A DNA stretch of 32,500 bases from a virus: positions 1 to 32,500 of the IMG/VR virus record IMGVR_UViG_3300046538_000295; one strand, written 5' to 3'. The position numbers and the translations under genes are program-made. Below, piece after piece: positions 25,218-31,440 of this stretch. Position 1 is the stretch's first letter; each line of letters starts with the position of its first letter. Below the pieces are notes generated by a model. It saw only the letters and a list, made by a program, of their open reading frames with translations, was not told the origin of the DNA and did not search any database.

Positions 25218-25249
25218 TGCCAAGCGGAAATTCTTGCAACTTTCCAAGC

Positions 25250-25255
25250 TATAAT
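25250..25255 (+). promoter_or_regulatory. Promoter -10 box TATAAT for the 214-aa gene
   Basis: A perfect TATAAT lies 32 bases before ATG 25288. No good -35 hexamer occurs at the usual spacing (TTGCAA at 25234 is too close), so an activator may be needed, possibly at the palindrome 25199-25217. Transcription would begin near 25262. Confidence 0.55.
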
Positions 25256-25287
25256 ACAAGCAACATTGTTCCCCGACCCGAGCCCCC

Positions 25288-25932
25288 ATGACCGCAACAT
25301 CTGTAGCCAAAAAAGCAATTGGCGCATTCAACTTAGAAGCCGATTCAATCGACCAAGCCACTGATGAACTCATCGCGCGGCTTATCATGCAATACCGCCT
25401 AATACAGCCGTGGAAGTCGGGTGACGACTTCCTTGAAGAGATTTTTGAACCTCTTTTCGCGAGCACGCTGGAAGATCCGATACATCTCAACGTCAGTGGA
25501 AAGACCATGTATTCCGCACAGGCAAATCGCGGCTTTATGATACTGCTTGTGACAAGCTGTGCGCATTGTGTTGAGGCCTTGAAAGCAGATGAGGGGGGCA
25601 ATCAGATGAGAGCTTGGAATCAGATCGCCAGTGCCACGTACTATTTGGGAAAGTTAGAAGGGTTGAGTAAGGTCGAGCCTGCGATTGACCACATCATTGC
25701 GTCGCGTAGTGCTAAGGGTGCTAGCAAGCGCAGCGAGAAGTTCGCCCCGATCCGGGAGTTCGCGAGAGAGTTAGCCTCCCATCAGACGCATGAAACGAAG
25801 CGCAAGGCTGCTCTGCTCATTAAAAAGGCAGTCCTTGCTTTCGCTGACAAAAGCGAAGTCGAAATGTCGGAATACGAAGCCGAAAGGACCATCATCAAGT
25901 GGTTGGACGGCATGACGTTTGCCACCAAGTAA
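25288..25932 (+). CDS. Hypothetical protein of the accessory cassette, 214 aa
   Basis: The product is soluble and mainly helical, with a central hydrophobic stretch (NRGFMILLVTSCAHCVEAL) and a basic segment (SAKGASKRSEKFAPIREFARELASHQT). No family was recognised. The leader before ATG 25288 (CGACCCGAGCCCCC) has no Shine-Dalgarno sequence, unlike most genes here, although a perfect TATAAT box lies upstream. Translation may start in a non-canonical way or at a later codon. It is followed by paired palindromes and another unknown gene, and the pair is bounded by two copies of the TTRTCGGTT palindrome. A regulatory, defence or lysogenic-conversion role is possible but unproven. Confidence 0.65.
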   Translation: MTATSVAKKAIGAFNLEADSIDQATDELIARLIMQYRLIQPWKSGDDFLEEIFEPLFASTLEDPIHLNVSGKTMYSAQANRGFMILLVTSCAHCVEALKADEGGNQMRAWNQIASATYYLGKLEGLSKVEPAIDHIIASRSAKGASKRSEKFAPIREFARELASHQTHETKRKAALLIKKAVLAFADKSEVEMSEYEAERTIIKWLDGMTFATK

Positions 25933-25936
25933 GGTA

Positions 25937-25969
25937 GGTTTGGTACCAAACCGCCCACCTTTGGTACCA
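25937..25969. promoter_or_regulatory. Paired TTTGGTACCA palindromes, likely operator
   Basis: GGTTTGGTACCAAACC (25937-25952) is a perfect 16-bp palindrome. The decamer TTTGGTACCA recurs at 25960-25969, exactly 21 bp from its first copy at 25939, which puts both on the same DNA face two turns apart. The second lies just before a possible -10 (TAGTAT, 25976-25981) of the 298-aa gene, in the place of a -35 box. This is a typical layout for a cooperative dimeric regulator. Confidence 0.6.
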
Positions 25970-25982
25970 CGTTCATAGTATC

Positions 25983-26057
25983 TAATTCGCCCTTAAATTA
26001 AAGTTCAGTTATCCAATCAAGCGATTGGAATCAAACGAACTTAGATAGGGCGAATTA
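25983..26057 (+). promoter_or_regulatory. Nested hairpin sequestering the start of the 298-aa gene
   Basis: Three concentric perfect stems are seen: TAATTCGCCCT (25983-25993) with AGGGCGAATTA (26047-26057), AAGTTC (26001-26006) with GAACTT (26037-26042), and CCAATC (26013-26018) with GATTGG (26023-26028) around AAGC. The outer stem contains the only Shine-Dalgarno-like AGGG and reaches the A of the ATG, so in mRNA it would block ribosome entry. As DNA the 11-bp arms could also be an operator. Confidence 0.7.
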
Positions 26058-26953
26058 TGATTATCAACAACAGTCTGCAATCCCAACCGAACAATTCCAA
26101 CTTTCCCGTTGCAAATGCTAAAGTCGGAAATAAAGTGCCGAGTTATCCCATCGCTGTTTATGTAAATGGCGGTGCCGAAAAAAGTGACTTTGAGAAGGCA
26201 TTGGACGAAATCGAAATTGCGGGTGATGCGTTCGAGCGAAACAGCCGTAATGCTGCAATTTCCGGTCTCGCTAAAATCTTGGGCATTTACACCAAGTTTT
26301 TCGCGAATGCCACCAAAAGCGAAATTACTAGTTTGAAGAGTAAGTTGAAAGAGAGATGTGGCCTTGAGGAAAATAAGAAGACATCTGAATTTCACCTGCT
26401 GTCGCGGATTTATCGTCGCAATGATACTAAACAGGCTTCTGGTGACGCTAAAATCCTGAAACAAGCGATTTCTGCTGAAAAAGACGAAAACAGCTTTGCC
26501 GAATGGGTCGCGTCGAAAGGTGGTCTGGACGCGATCAAGAAGGGCGTGACCGATCAGCAAAAACAACAAAGGGCAGCGCAGCCTCCTAAGAAACCTAACC
26601 CAAAAGACTTGTGGGAGCGGGCGGCGAACGCTATCAAAGCTCTCGTCCATAATGGGCAGATCACAGAAACTTTTACCTTTGAGAAGAAAGAGTGGCCTGA
26701 TTTGTTCAAAAAATTGCGGCCAGACTTCAACAACACTTCGCGATTGGTAATTGTGAACCATACGGATGACGACCTGCATTTTCACATTTTGGAAAGTTTC
26801 CAGCCATTTGGTCCGGACTACGTACCTAAACACCCAGTCAACGTAGACGGCACTAGCACCAGTACATGGCCCGCCTGGATGATTGGTACCGAACCTGAAG
26901 CTCCTGAAGAGAGCAACGATGATTCGGGCAGTGTGAAAGAAACGGTGGTCTAA
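26057..26953 (+). CDS. Hypothetical protein under leader-hairpin control, 298 aa
   Basis: The N-terminal 40 residues are Asn/Ser-rich and probably disordered. Residues 40-175 are charged and helical (EKALDEIEIAGDAFERNSRN, GIYTKFFANATKSEI, FAEWVASKGGLDAIKKG). A Lys/Pro linker follows (AAQPPKKPNPKD), then a folded C-terminal part with strands (RLVIVNHTDDDLHFHILESF) and an acidic tail. No family was recognised. A 367-residue frame exists on the opposite strand but has unlikely composition. The start lies inside a strong nested hairpin, which predicts regulated translation. The protein may bind nucleic acid through the basic centre, but this is inference. Confidence 0.7.
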   Translation: MIINNSLQSQPNNSNFPVANAKVGNKVPSYPIAVYVNGGAEKSDFEKALDEIEIAGDAFERNSRNAAISGLAKILGIYTKFFANATKSEITSLKSKLKERCGLEENKKTSEFHLLSRIYRRNDTKQASGDAKILKQAISAEKDENSFAEWVASKGGLDAIKKGVTDQQKQQRAAQPPKKPNPKDLWERAANAIKALVHNGQITETFTFEKKEWPDLFKKLRPDFNNTSRLVIVNHTDDDLHFHILESFQPFGPDYVPKHPVNVDGTSTSTWPAWMIGTEPEAPEESNDDSGSVKETVV

Positions 26954-26965
26954 GGTCACGAGTGA

Positions 26966-26988
26966 GATTGTCGGTTGAGCCGACAATC
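26966..26988. repeat. TTGTCGGTT palindrome, copy 4
   Basis: The arms GATTGTCGG and CCGACAATC are perfect around TTGAG. Aligned with the 19-bp family, one inner pair is T-G. It follows the stop of the 298-aa gene by 13 bases and lies about 16 bases before a TATTAT box (27005-27010). No T run follows, so it is not a standard terminator. Confidence 0.8.
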
Positions 26989-27027
26989 TAGCCGCCCAAA
27001 CAAGTATTATCCCGTGGAATAGGTGTG

Positions 27028-27357
27028 ATGAATAACAAACTGCAATACAAGTGTTCGCCCGATTACGGTGAAGGAGTACGTTTCCAACACGAATGGAAAC
27101 TCGATCGCGCATACCTTGACGACATCGCGACGCTGCAAGAAATGGTCGCTTGGTGTTACCAGAATTGGGACGATGATCCGAGCGGCGAAAATGAATGGGA
27201 GTACGAGTTGAGGGCCGAAATTAACTGTTTGTATGTTGGGAAAATGGCTTCTTTGTCTTGGATTACTCTGGAGTCGCCGAAACGATTTTATCTTGGCACC
27301 AATGATGAAGCGTGGGCTGCTTTGTTCAAGCTGACGTGGTCTGACGCAGTCGAGTAA
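27028..27357 (+). CDS. Hypothetical acidic protein, 109 aa
   Basis: The start is taken at ATG 27028; the GTG one codon earlier is also possible. AGG lies close upstream. The protein is acidic and Trp/Tyr-rich (MVAWCYQNWDDDPSGENEWEYEL), soluble, and has no recognised motif. It follows the 298-aa gene after about 70 bases, with a palindrome and possible TATTAT box between, so it may have its own promoter. A strong terminator follows its stop. It is the last gene of the unknown cassette. Confidence 0.65.
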   Translation: MNNKLQYKCSPDYGEGVRFQHEWKLDRAYLDDIATLQEMVAWCYQNWDDDPSGENEWEYELRAEINCLYVGKMASLSWITLESPKRFYLGTNDEAWAALFKLTWSDAVE

Positions 27358-27376
27358 ATGGGAGCGGAAGTAAACA

Positions 27377-27412
27377 AAAATCCCCTAACGCGGTAAAACG
27401 TTAGGGGATTTT
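27377..27412. terminator. Strong bidirectional terminator
   Basis: A perfect 14-bp stem AAAATCCCCTAACG (27377-27390) and CGTTAGGGGATTTT (27399-27412) encloses CGGTAAAA. It separates the rightward 109-aa gene from the leftward histidine kinase and probably marks the edge between the phage-linked cassette and chromosomal-type genes. Confidence 0.95.
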
Positions 27413-27476
27413 GTACAACGGGAGATACGGCTATGACAAAACCGTGCAAGTATTTATAAAATTGGCCCCACGTATG

Positions 27477-28607
27477 TTATCCGTTGCGAGGAAATGTGAC
27501 TGAAAATACTGTTCCTTCGGCTTCGGAGGACGTAACGCTGATTGTTCCATTGTGGGCGGCGACTGTTTCTTGCGCTATGAACAATCCCAGGCCCAAGCTA
27601 GTTCTGGGCCGCCCTTCTTCTTCGATGTGGTGGTCTAGTTGAACCAATGGCTGGAAGATGGTTTTAAACGATTCTGGTGGGATAACCGGCCCCCAATTAG
27701 TTACGTTGATGGTGATCGCGTCTTCGCTCCCAACTGCATCCAGTTTCACGTCCTTACCGGCAGAGCCGTACTGTGCGGCATTGATTAAAAGGTTAGTCAC
27801 CAATTGCCGCAGACGAGTACCATCGAATGCCCCTGAAAGGTTACCGCTGGGATGAAAGACAATTGTGTTGTTCGGGTACATGGCACGCGCATCAGCCACC
27901 GCAGCTTTACATACCTCTAGGGTATCGAGATTGACACGCACGATCGGCATGCCCGCTCCCAGTTGCAATCTTGCAAAACCCAAAAGGTCAGTCACCATCG
28001 CGCTCATCAGTATTGCATTGCGCTTCGTCTTTTGCGCGAGGGCAACCACTTGCTCTTCGGACACTACCGTCCGCATAAGAAGGTCTCCGACTAGCGAAAT
28101 GTTGGCGAGAGGTGCCCGTAAATCGTGCCCAAGCACCGCCAGGAACATGTCCCGCGTCCGGTCTGCTCTTGCAGAATACGTCACTATCGATTCCGCGAGC
28201 GCCTGATCAATTGCCTCGTTAAACCGAATCATTTCATGAATCGTCGTTTCCGACATTTGATGAACGGAGGGCAACCAGCGGCGCAACACGGTCGCCCTAA
28301 GGGCGCGAAATTCCGAACTGAGCTGAAGCAATGAAAAATTGCTTTCTTGCCGTAGTCGACCATGAGTTGCCGCTGGGCTTTCCTTTTCGTGAGTGTCTTC
28401 CCCTTCACCTTGAGACTTGTCGTACTGCTGTTGTCTACTTTGGTGCGTCTCGATGTCGGTAGCAATAGCGCAAAGTATGGCCTCGGCATGATCCGTCAAT
28501 GCCAAGTTAGACATCGCGCTTTCCGGTGGGGCTGTTTTTTTAGCGAAAGCCGTCCATTCGGCGAGGATCACGGTCATGTCAGACCGTATGAAGGCTGAGA
28601 GGCTCAT
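27477..28607 (-). CDS. Soluble sensor histidine kinase
   Basis: The product has 376 residues from the start at 28607 (MSLSAFIRSD), which follows AAGGA by 5 bases; an earlier start at 28634 lacks a good site. The N-terminal 100 residues resemble an RsbRD-type sensory region and there is no membrane helix. The kinase core has the phospho-acceptor H161 in LGHDLRAPL, N276 in NLLINAAQ and the G2 box GLGL (339-342). No response regulator gene lies beside it. Its 3' end is echoed by a decayed copy near 31348-31440. It may feed a stress or light response, judging by the domain layout only. Confidence 0.88.
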   Translation of the reverse strand: MSLSAFIRSDMTVILAEWTAFAKKTAPPESAMSNLALTDHAEAILCAIATDIETHQSRQQQYDKSQGEGEDTHEKESPAATHGRLRQESNFSLLQLSSEFRALRATVLRRWLPSVHQMSETTIHEMIRFNEAIDQALAESIVTYSARADRTRDMFLAVLGHDLRAPLANISLVGDLLMRTVVSEEQVVALAQKTKRNAILMSAMVTDLLGFARLQLGAGMPIVRVNLDTLEVCKAAVADARAMYPNNTIVFHPSGNLSGAFDGTRLRQLVTNLLINAAQYGSAGKDVKLDAVGSEDAITINVTNWGPVIPPESFKTIFQPLVQLDHHIEEEGRPRTSLGLGLFIAQETVAAHNGTISVTSSEAEGTVFSVTFPRNG

Positions 28608-28746
28608 GAAATTCCTTCGCAGAAAAAGTAGCATTCATGTTCAGCAGCTTGCGAAGAAATCAGCAAAGCATGAGGTCAGTGTATCCTGACTTGAGTTGCC
28701 ATGCTCCTGGACCAACGAATTTGCTCTGGGAAGGCATCTCACATGA

Positions 28747-28850
28747 TCGCCTTTGGGTTACCTAAGGCGACTTGCATGCGCCAGCATTTCGAGTCGCCCC
28801 CAGTACAGCTATTGTTACGAGCATAGGGGGCCTTCCCCCGCAACTGCGGG
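28747..28850 (-). promoter_or_regulatory. Hairpin-rich leader region upstream of the kinase gene
   Basis: TCGCCTT (28747-28753) can pair AAGGCGA (28764-28770), while GGCGACT (28766-28772) can instead pair AGTCGCC (28792-28798), so the two stems exclude each other. Further right are GGGGG/CCCCC (28826-28839) and CCCGC/GCGGG (28837-28850). Whether any belongs to the leftward kinase transcript is unknown. Confidence 0.3.
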
Positions 28851-28870
28851 CGTTTCTTGCCTTCGAGTGA

Positions 28871-29188
28871 TCAATCGATCTCGTGGTGACGTGCGCTCGA
28901 GCGCGAAGCGCACGGCGTATCGCTGCGTTCGCAAGTTTCTGCTGACCGGCGCTGGCGTAGCCAATCGAATAGACTTCTCATCCCGTGCACGTTGGAGCCC
29001 TTCCAGGCCGGGGAGCTGTCACGGCGCATTTTGGCAGTTCGCCGTACGCGCCCGCCGCCAAAGAGCAACCGCTGGATGATTGGGGCAGGGACTTCTTCAC
29101 TGATGAGATAGGCGAGGGCGTAGCGCCATCCACATTCCTCAGCCAGGTCAAGCGCATCATCAATGACGCCTGCCAGGCAAACGCTCAT
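28871..29188 (-). CDS. Small GWRYALAYL-family protein, unknown function
   Basis: The product has 105 residues from the ATG at 29188, chosen because AGGA lies 7 bases upstream; longer in-frame starts have no such site. The first 50 residues form a conserved-looking helical block, ALDLAEECGWRYALAYLI, followed by EEVPAPIIQRLLFGGGRVRR. The rest is Arg/Ser-rich and probably disordered. Similar small proteins are known to me from Oxalobacteraceae-type genomes, without a function. The gene at 29454 repeats the VPxxxIxRxLxxG pattern, so the two look like paralogues. Confidence 0.6.
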   Translation of the reverse strand: MSVCLAGVIDDALDLAEECGWRYALAYLISEEVPAPIIQRLLFGGGRVRRTAKMRRDSSPAWKGSNVHGMRSLFDWLRQRRSAETCERSDTPCASRSSARHHEID

Positions 29189-29453
29189 GCGGCGTTCCTG
29201 AACATTAGGTAGCACGGTGTCTCCATCTTCGCTCGGCTGCGGTTGGCCATGCGATGTTTTAGGTGGTCTAGCCACCTTACCATGCCTGCTTTGTCAGAGC
29301 GATTTAGGATCTCAATCATCGGGGAAAATGTTGGCGCCTAGCCACAGCTATCAATGAAGTACCATGCCCTACTTGCGTATCCCGGCTTCCAATGCTGAAT
29401 GCTGACAAGGACCTGTTGCTCTTTGCCCTCGGGCACGTATTTCCAAATTGCAA

Positions 29454-29687
29454 TTAGACCGTCTGCACCACGGTCGGGACAGACACCAGCGGACTTCGTG
29501 AAGGCTGTCTACAGCTTCCGCTCATTAGCACCCGCTCGATCACTTCCGGTGGTACTTGATGATAGCGAAGGTAATGGGCGGCTTCGGCGGCCCCAGCCAG
29601 CGACATCAGTGTCATCGCGTGTTGGACGATGGTTGCAGTGCGTAAGTCTTTTCTCACTTCTTCCGATGCAATTGAAAGCTCAGACAT
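29454..29687 (-). CDS. Small protein, likely paralogue of the 28871 gene
   Basis: The product has 77 residues. The start at 29687 (MSELSIASEE) has GGAGGG 9 bases upstream; an ATG three codons earlier abuts that site. The core AGAAEAAHYLRYHQVPPEVIERVLMSG matches the ALAYLISEEVPAPIIQRLLFGG block of the neighbouring gene in spacing and key residues (A, L, VP, I, R, L, G). Function unknown. The repeated presence of small leftward genes of this type suggests local duplication. Confidence 0.6.
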   Translation of the reverse strand: MSELSIASEEVRKDLRTATIVQHAMTLMSLAGAAEAAHYLRYHQVPPEVIERVLMSGSCRQPSRSPLVSVPTVVQTV

Positions 29688-29868
29688 GGCATTCATCCCT
29701 CCAACTAATGAGCTTGGATTCGTGGCGCACTCAAGTGTAGAACTGGTCTACATCTGAATGTTAGCTCGTCCGAACGGCGGTCGCAAGCGTGCGGCAATTG
29801 TGCGCCAGCGCACAGAACGCAAGTCACTTATTTACTATATTGATGGCGATAAAAGTGAGGAGAACGTG

Positions 29869-30045
29869 ATGTACGACGATCGCGAGAAGGGTGATCACCA
29901 AGACCGGGCGCGGATAAATACAAACGATGCATGGCAAATTACATACTGGACGCGGGTCCTCGGGCTAACGGAGCAGCGACTAGTGGCGCTGATTAAAGAA
30001 GTCGGCCCTATGGTCGCCAATGTTAAGAAAAAGTTAGGAAGTTAG
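29869..30045 (+). CDS. DUF3606 family protein
   Basis: The product has 58 residues from ATG 29869, which follows GAGGAG; the open frame extends upstream to 29758 but without a ribosome binding site. The segment DRARINTNDAWQITYWTRVLG, then LTEQRLVALIKEVGP and VKKKL, matches the short DUF3606 pattern (a D-x-x-R-I-N start, the YWT motif, then an L-x-x-x-V-G-P helix). These are about 60-residue proteins of unknown function, common in proteobacterial stress islands. Length is as expected. Confidence 0.8.
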   Translation: MYDDREKGDHQDRARINTNDAWQITYWTRVLGLTEQRLVALIKEVGPMVANVKKKLGS

Positions 30046-30064
30046 GGAGTTAGGAGGGGATCTC

Positions 30065-30316
30065 ATGAAGCCGAACATCTATCGAGGTTTTGAAATCGAT
30101 TGTTCTGTCAAAGGGATTAAGCGGGGCAAGGCAAGCATCAAGTGGAATTGCGTTGTCCATGTTGCAGCTCCAGATGCCAGGGCACACTCAGACCTGGAGA
30201 TTATCGTAAGTGCTTGGAGTGCGGCCAGTGCTCGCGCTCATGGTGTCAAGTATGCGATGACCTATGTTGATGAGTTTCTTGGACCGGAGGAGTATTGCTG
30301 CGGGAATTTTGCGTAG
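30065..30316 (+). CDS. Hypothetical protein, 83 aa
   Basis: GGAGGGG lies about 5 bases before ATG 30065. The protein is a small alpha-beta type, MKPNIYRGFEIDCSVKGIKR with strands IKWNCVVHVAA and LEIIVSAWSAASARAHG, ending in Cys-rich EEYCCGNFA. It follows the DUF3606 gene by 19 bases, so the two are probably cotranscribed. Its 3' end overlaps the convergent small gene 30246-30446. No family was recognised. Confidence 0.65.
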   Translation: MKPNIYRGFEIDCSVKGIKRGKASIKWNCVVHVAAPDARAHSDLEIIVSAWSAASARAHGVKYAMTYVDEFLGPEEYCCGNFA

Positions 30317-30446
30317 CGCCAATGTCATTGAGAAATGCAGCCGCGAACTCAGCCCCATGCATGCGCTCCAGTTCGGCGGCCACGGCAATGCAGCGATCGA
30401 GCAGCCAAGCCGGCATAGGTGCGACTGGCTCGTTTTGAATGTCCAT
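30246..30446 (-). CDS. Small hypothetical protein, 66 aa
   Basis: AGGAGG lies 5 bases before the ATG at 30446, one of the best sites in the window. The helical part (AWLLDRCIAVAAELERMHGA, EFAAAFLNDIGA) resembles the first half of the GWRYALAYL-type proteins nearby, but the VPxxxIxRxL half is missing, so kinship is tentative. The tail is polar and disordered. Its 3' end overlaps the 83-aa rightward gene by about 70 bases. Confidence 0.55.
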   Translation of the reverse strand: MDIQNEPVAPMPAWLLDRCIAVAAELERMHGAEFAAAFLNDIGATQNSRSNTPPVQETHQHRSSHT

Positions 30447-30518
30447 GTCAACCTCCTGAGCTTAGTATAGGTCATGGGGTTGGCTCAAGATTGGTCTAAC
30501 TCAAAGGGGAGTGGAGTC

Positions 30519-30797
30519 ATGTCGAAGAAGTCATTTGCTATCGCCTCTATAGTCGCCGCACTCATTTGTGGAACATTCTTTTATCCACAGTCGCCTCGAA
30601 GAATTACGCCTATTGCAGCGTCAACTTCCAGTGGTGCGCCCAGGATAGTTTCTTGCCACGAAGTGCCGAATACATCCCTCCAGCAGTCGACAAGTCGTAT
30701 CGATACAAAGGGCGAGCGCGTGGTTGGCTGCGACGTCGCTGCATTGAACACGAAATCCACGCCAACCAGCTACGTCGCATACGGGATGGTCAAATGA
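30519..30797 (+). CDS. Small exported or membrane-anchored protein, 92 aa
   Basis: The start ATG 30519 (MSKKSFAIASIVAALICG) has GTGGAG just upstream; an in-frame ATG at 30474 lies further from any good site. The N-terminus is a signal peptide or anchor: KK followed by a hydrophobic run to about residue 20, with a Cys at 17. The remainder is Ser/Thr-rich with two Cys that could pair outside the cytoplasm. Function unknown. The stop overlaps the next ATG (ATGA). Confidence 0.55.
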   Translation: MSKKSFAIASIVAALICGTFFYPQSPRRITPIAASTSSGAPRIVSCHEVPNTSLQQSTSRIDTKGERVVGCDVAALNTKSTPTSYVAYGMVK

Positions 30798-30967
30798 GAT
30801 CCGACCTATTCAACTCATGCCCAAAATGTGGCGCCAACTTTACAGTTCGGATACGCCGGTCACTATGGATGCGACTGTTCCAGAGAAGTATTGCTGTCCG
30901 TTGTAATCTGTGCGGCCAGATATCAATGCTGATCAAACCTCGTCAAAGTGAATTGCCCCGGGCTTGA
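30794..30967 (+). CDS. Small zinc-ribbon protein, 57 aa
   Basis: The start ATG 30794 overlaps the previous stop and GGGATGG lies upstream. The open frame reaches further left, but that part overlaps the preceding gene in another frame. The protein has two zinc-ribbon pairs, CPKCG near residue 9 and CNLCG near residue 40, separated by a basic segment (RIRRSLWMRLFQRSIAVR). It may bind nucleic acid. It ends just before a histidine kinase remnant. Confidence 0.55.
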   Translation: MRSDLFNSCPKCGANFTVRIRRSLWMRLFQRSIAVRCNLCGQISMLIKPRQSELPRA

Positions 30968-31091
30968 TGATATGTGCCTGCCTTTCACCCAGCGCGGCGC
31001 TGACAAGATCGGCATGGGAATGGGGCTATCCCTTGCACGGTGTAGCGTCGAGGCTAATGGAGGCCAACTGACCATCGAGAGTAAATTTTAA
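30963..31091 (+). pseudogene. Remnant of a histidine kinase C-terminus
   Basis: Reading from CTT 30963 gives LDDMCLPFTQRGADKIGMG and then MGLSLARCSVEANGGQLTIE to a TAA at 31091. This is the G1-G2 part of a HATPase domain (PFxQRGADxxGxGxGLSxxRxxVEANGG), with no start codon, H-box or N-box upstream. It belongs to a different kinase type from the intact gene at 27477. It is evidence for deletion or recombination at this spot. Confidence 0.8.
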
Positions 31092-31116
31092 CCACTTCTA
31101 TCCGGGAAGGAAGATT

Positions 31117-31350
31117 ATGCCAAGAGGAGCCAGCCCGAAGCGCGAGCGAGAGTACAAAATGCTCGAGCGCAAGTTCAAGAAGGAAGGACGTTATTCCGGA
31201 CGCGAGGAGGAAGTTGCGGCCCGTATTGTGAACAAGCAGCGCGCCGAATCCGGCGAAACCAAGTATCGTCATAAGCCACCACGCCGTACTGCATCAAGGC
31301 GCAAGAGCAGAGGTACGCGAGCAGCAACACGTCGCAGTAGGGCAGCCTGA
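31117..31350 (+). CDS. Small basic conserved protein, plasmid-stabilisation-like annotation
   Basis: The product has 77 residues. GGAAGGAAG precedes ATG 31117. It begins MPRGASPKREREYKMLERKF and continues with REEEVAARIVNKQRAE, a pattern I know from a widespread small proteobacterial protein often labelled plasmid stabilisation protein without proof. The tail is Arg/Lys/Ser-rich (RRTASRRKSRGTRAATRRS), like a nucleic-acid binding extension. It lies between two kinase remnants. Confidence 0.7.
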   Translation: MPRGASPKREREYKMLERKFKKEGRYSGREEEVAARIVNKQRAESGETKYRHKPPRRTASRRKSRGTRAATRRSRAA

Positions 31351-31440
31351 CTGAAAACACTGCTCCCTAGGCTTCGGAGGACGTTACGTTGATAGTCTCG
31401 CGTCTCTTTGCGTAATGAACAAGTTAGGTTCCGGTTTCCT
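31341..31440 (-). pseudogene. Decayed 3' end of a second histidine kinase gene
   Basis: From 31348 the sequence follows the 3' end of the intact kinase gene at a constant offset of 3851 bases (27497-27546 aligns with 31348-31397), including the identical 15-mer GGCTTCGGAGGACGT. Read leftward it gives TINVTSSEA, a TAG stop, then GAVFSVRLP, against TISVTSSEAEGTVFSVTFP in the intact gene. A short gap follows, then a weaker match around ATGAACAA. It is a broken paralogue, not an att repeat by itself. Confidence 0.7.

Noticed and set aside
26009-27112. Long opposite-strand frame (367 aa) covering the 298-aa gene
   Set aside because: Its product is rich in Arg, Phe, His and Cys as expected for an antisense shadow and has no ribosome binding site, while the plus-strand frame has a normal protein composition and ordered control DNA at its start.
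27519-31384. The 15-bp direct repeat GGCTTCGGAGGACGT as attL/attR of an island
   Set aside because: Similarity continues over 50 bases and more, with substitutions mainly at third codon positions, so paralogous gene ends explain it better; the integrase also lies outside the pair.
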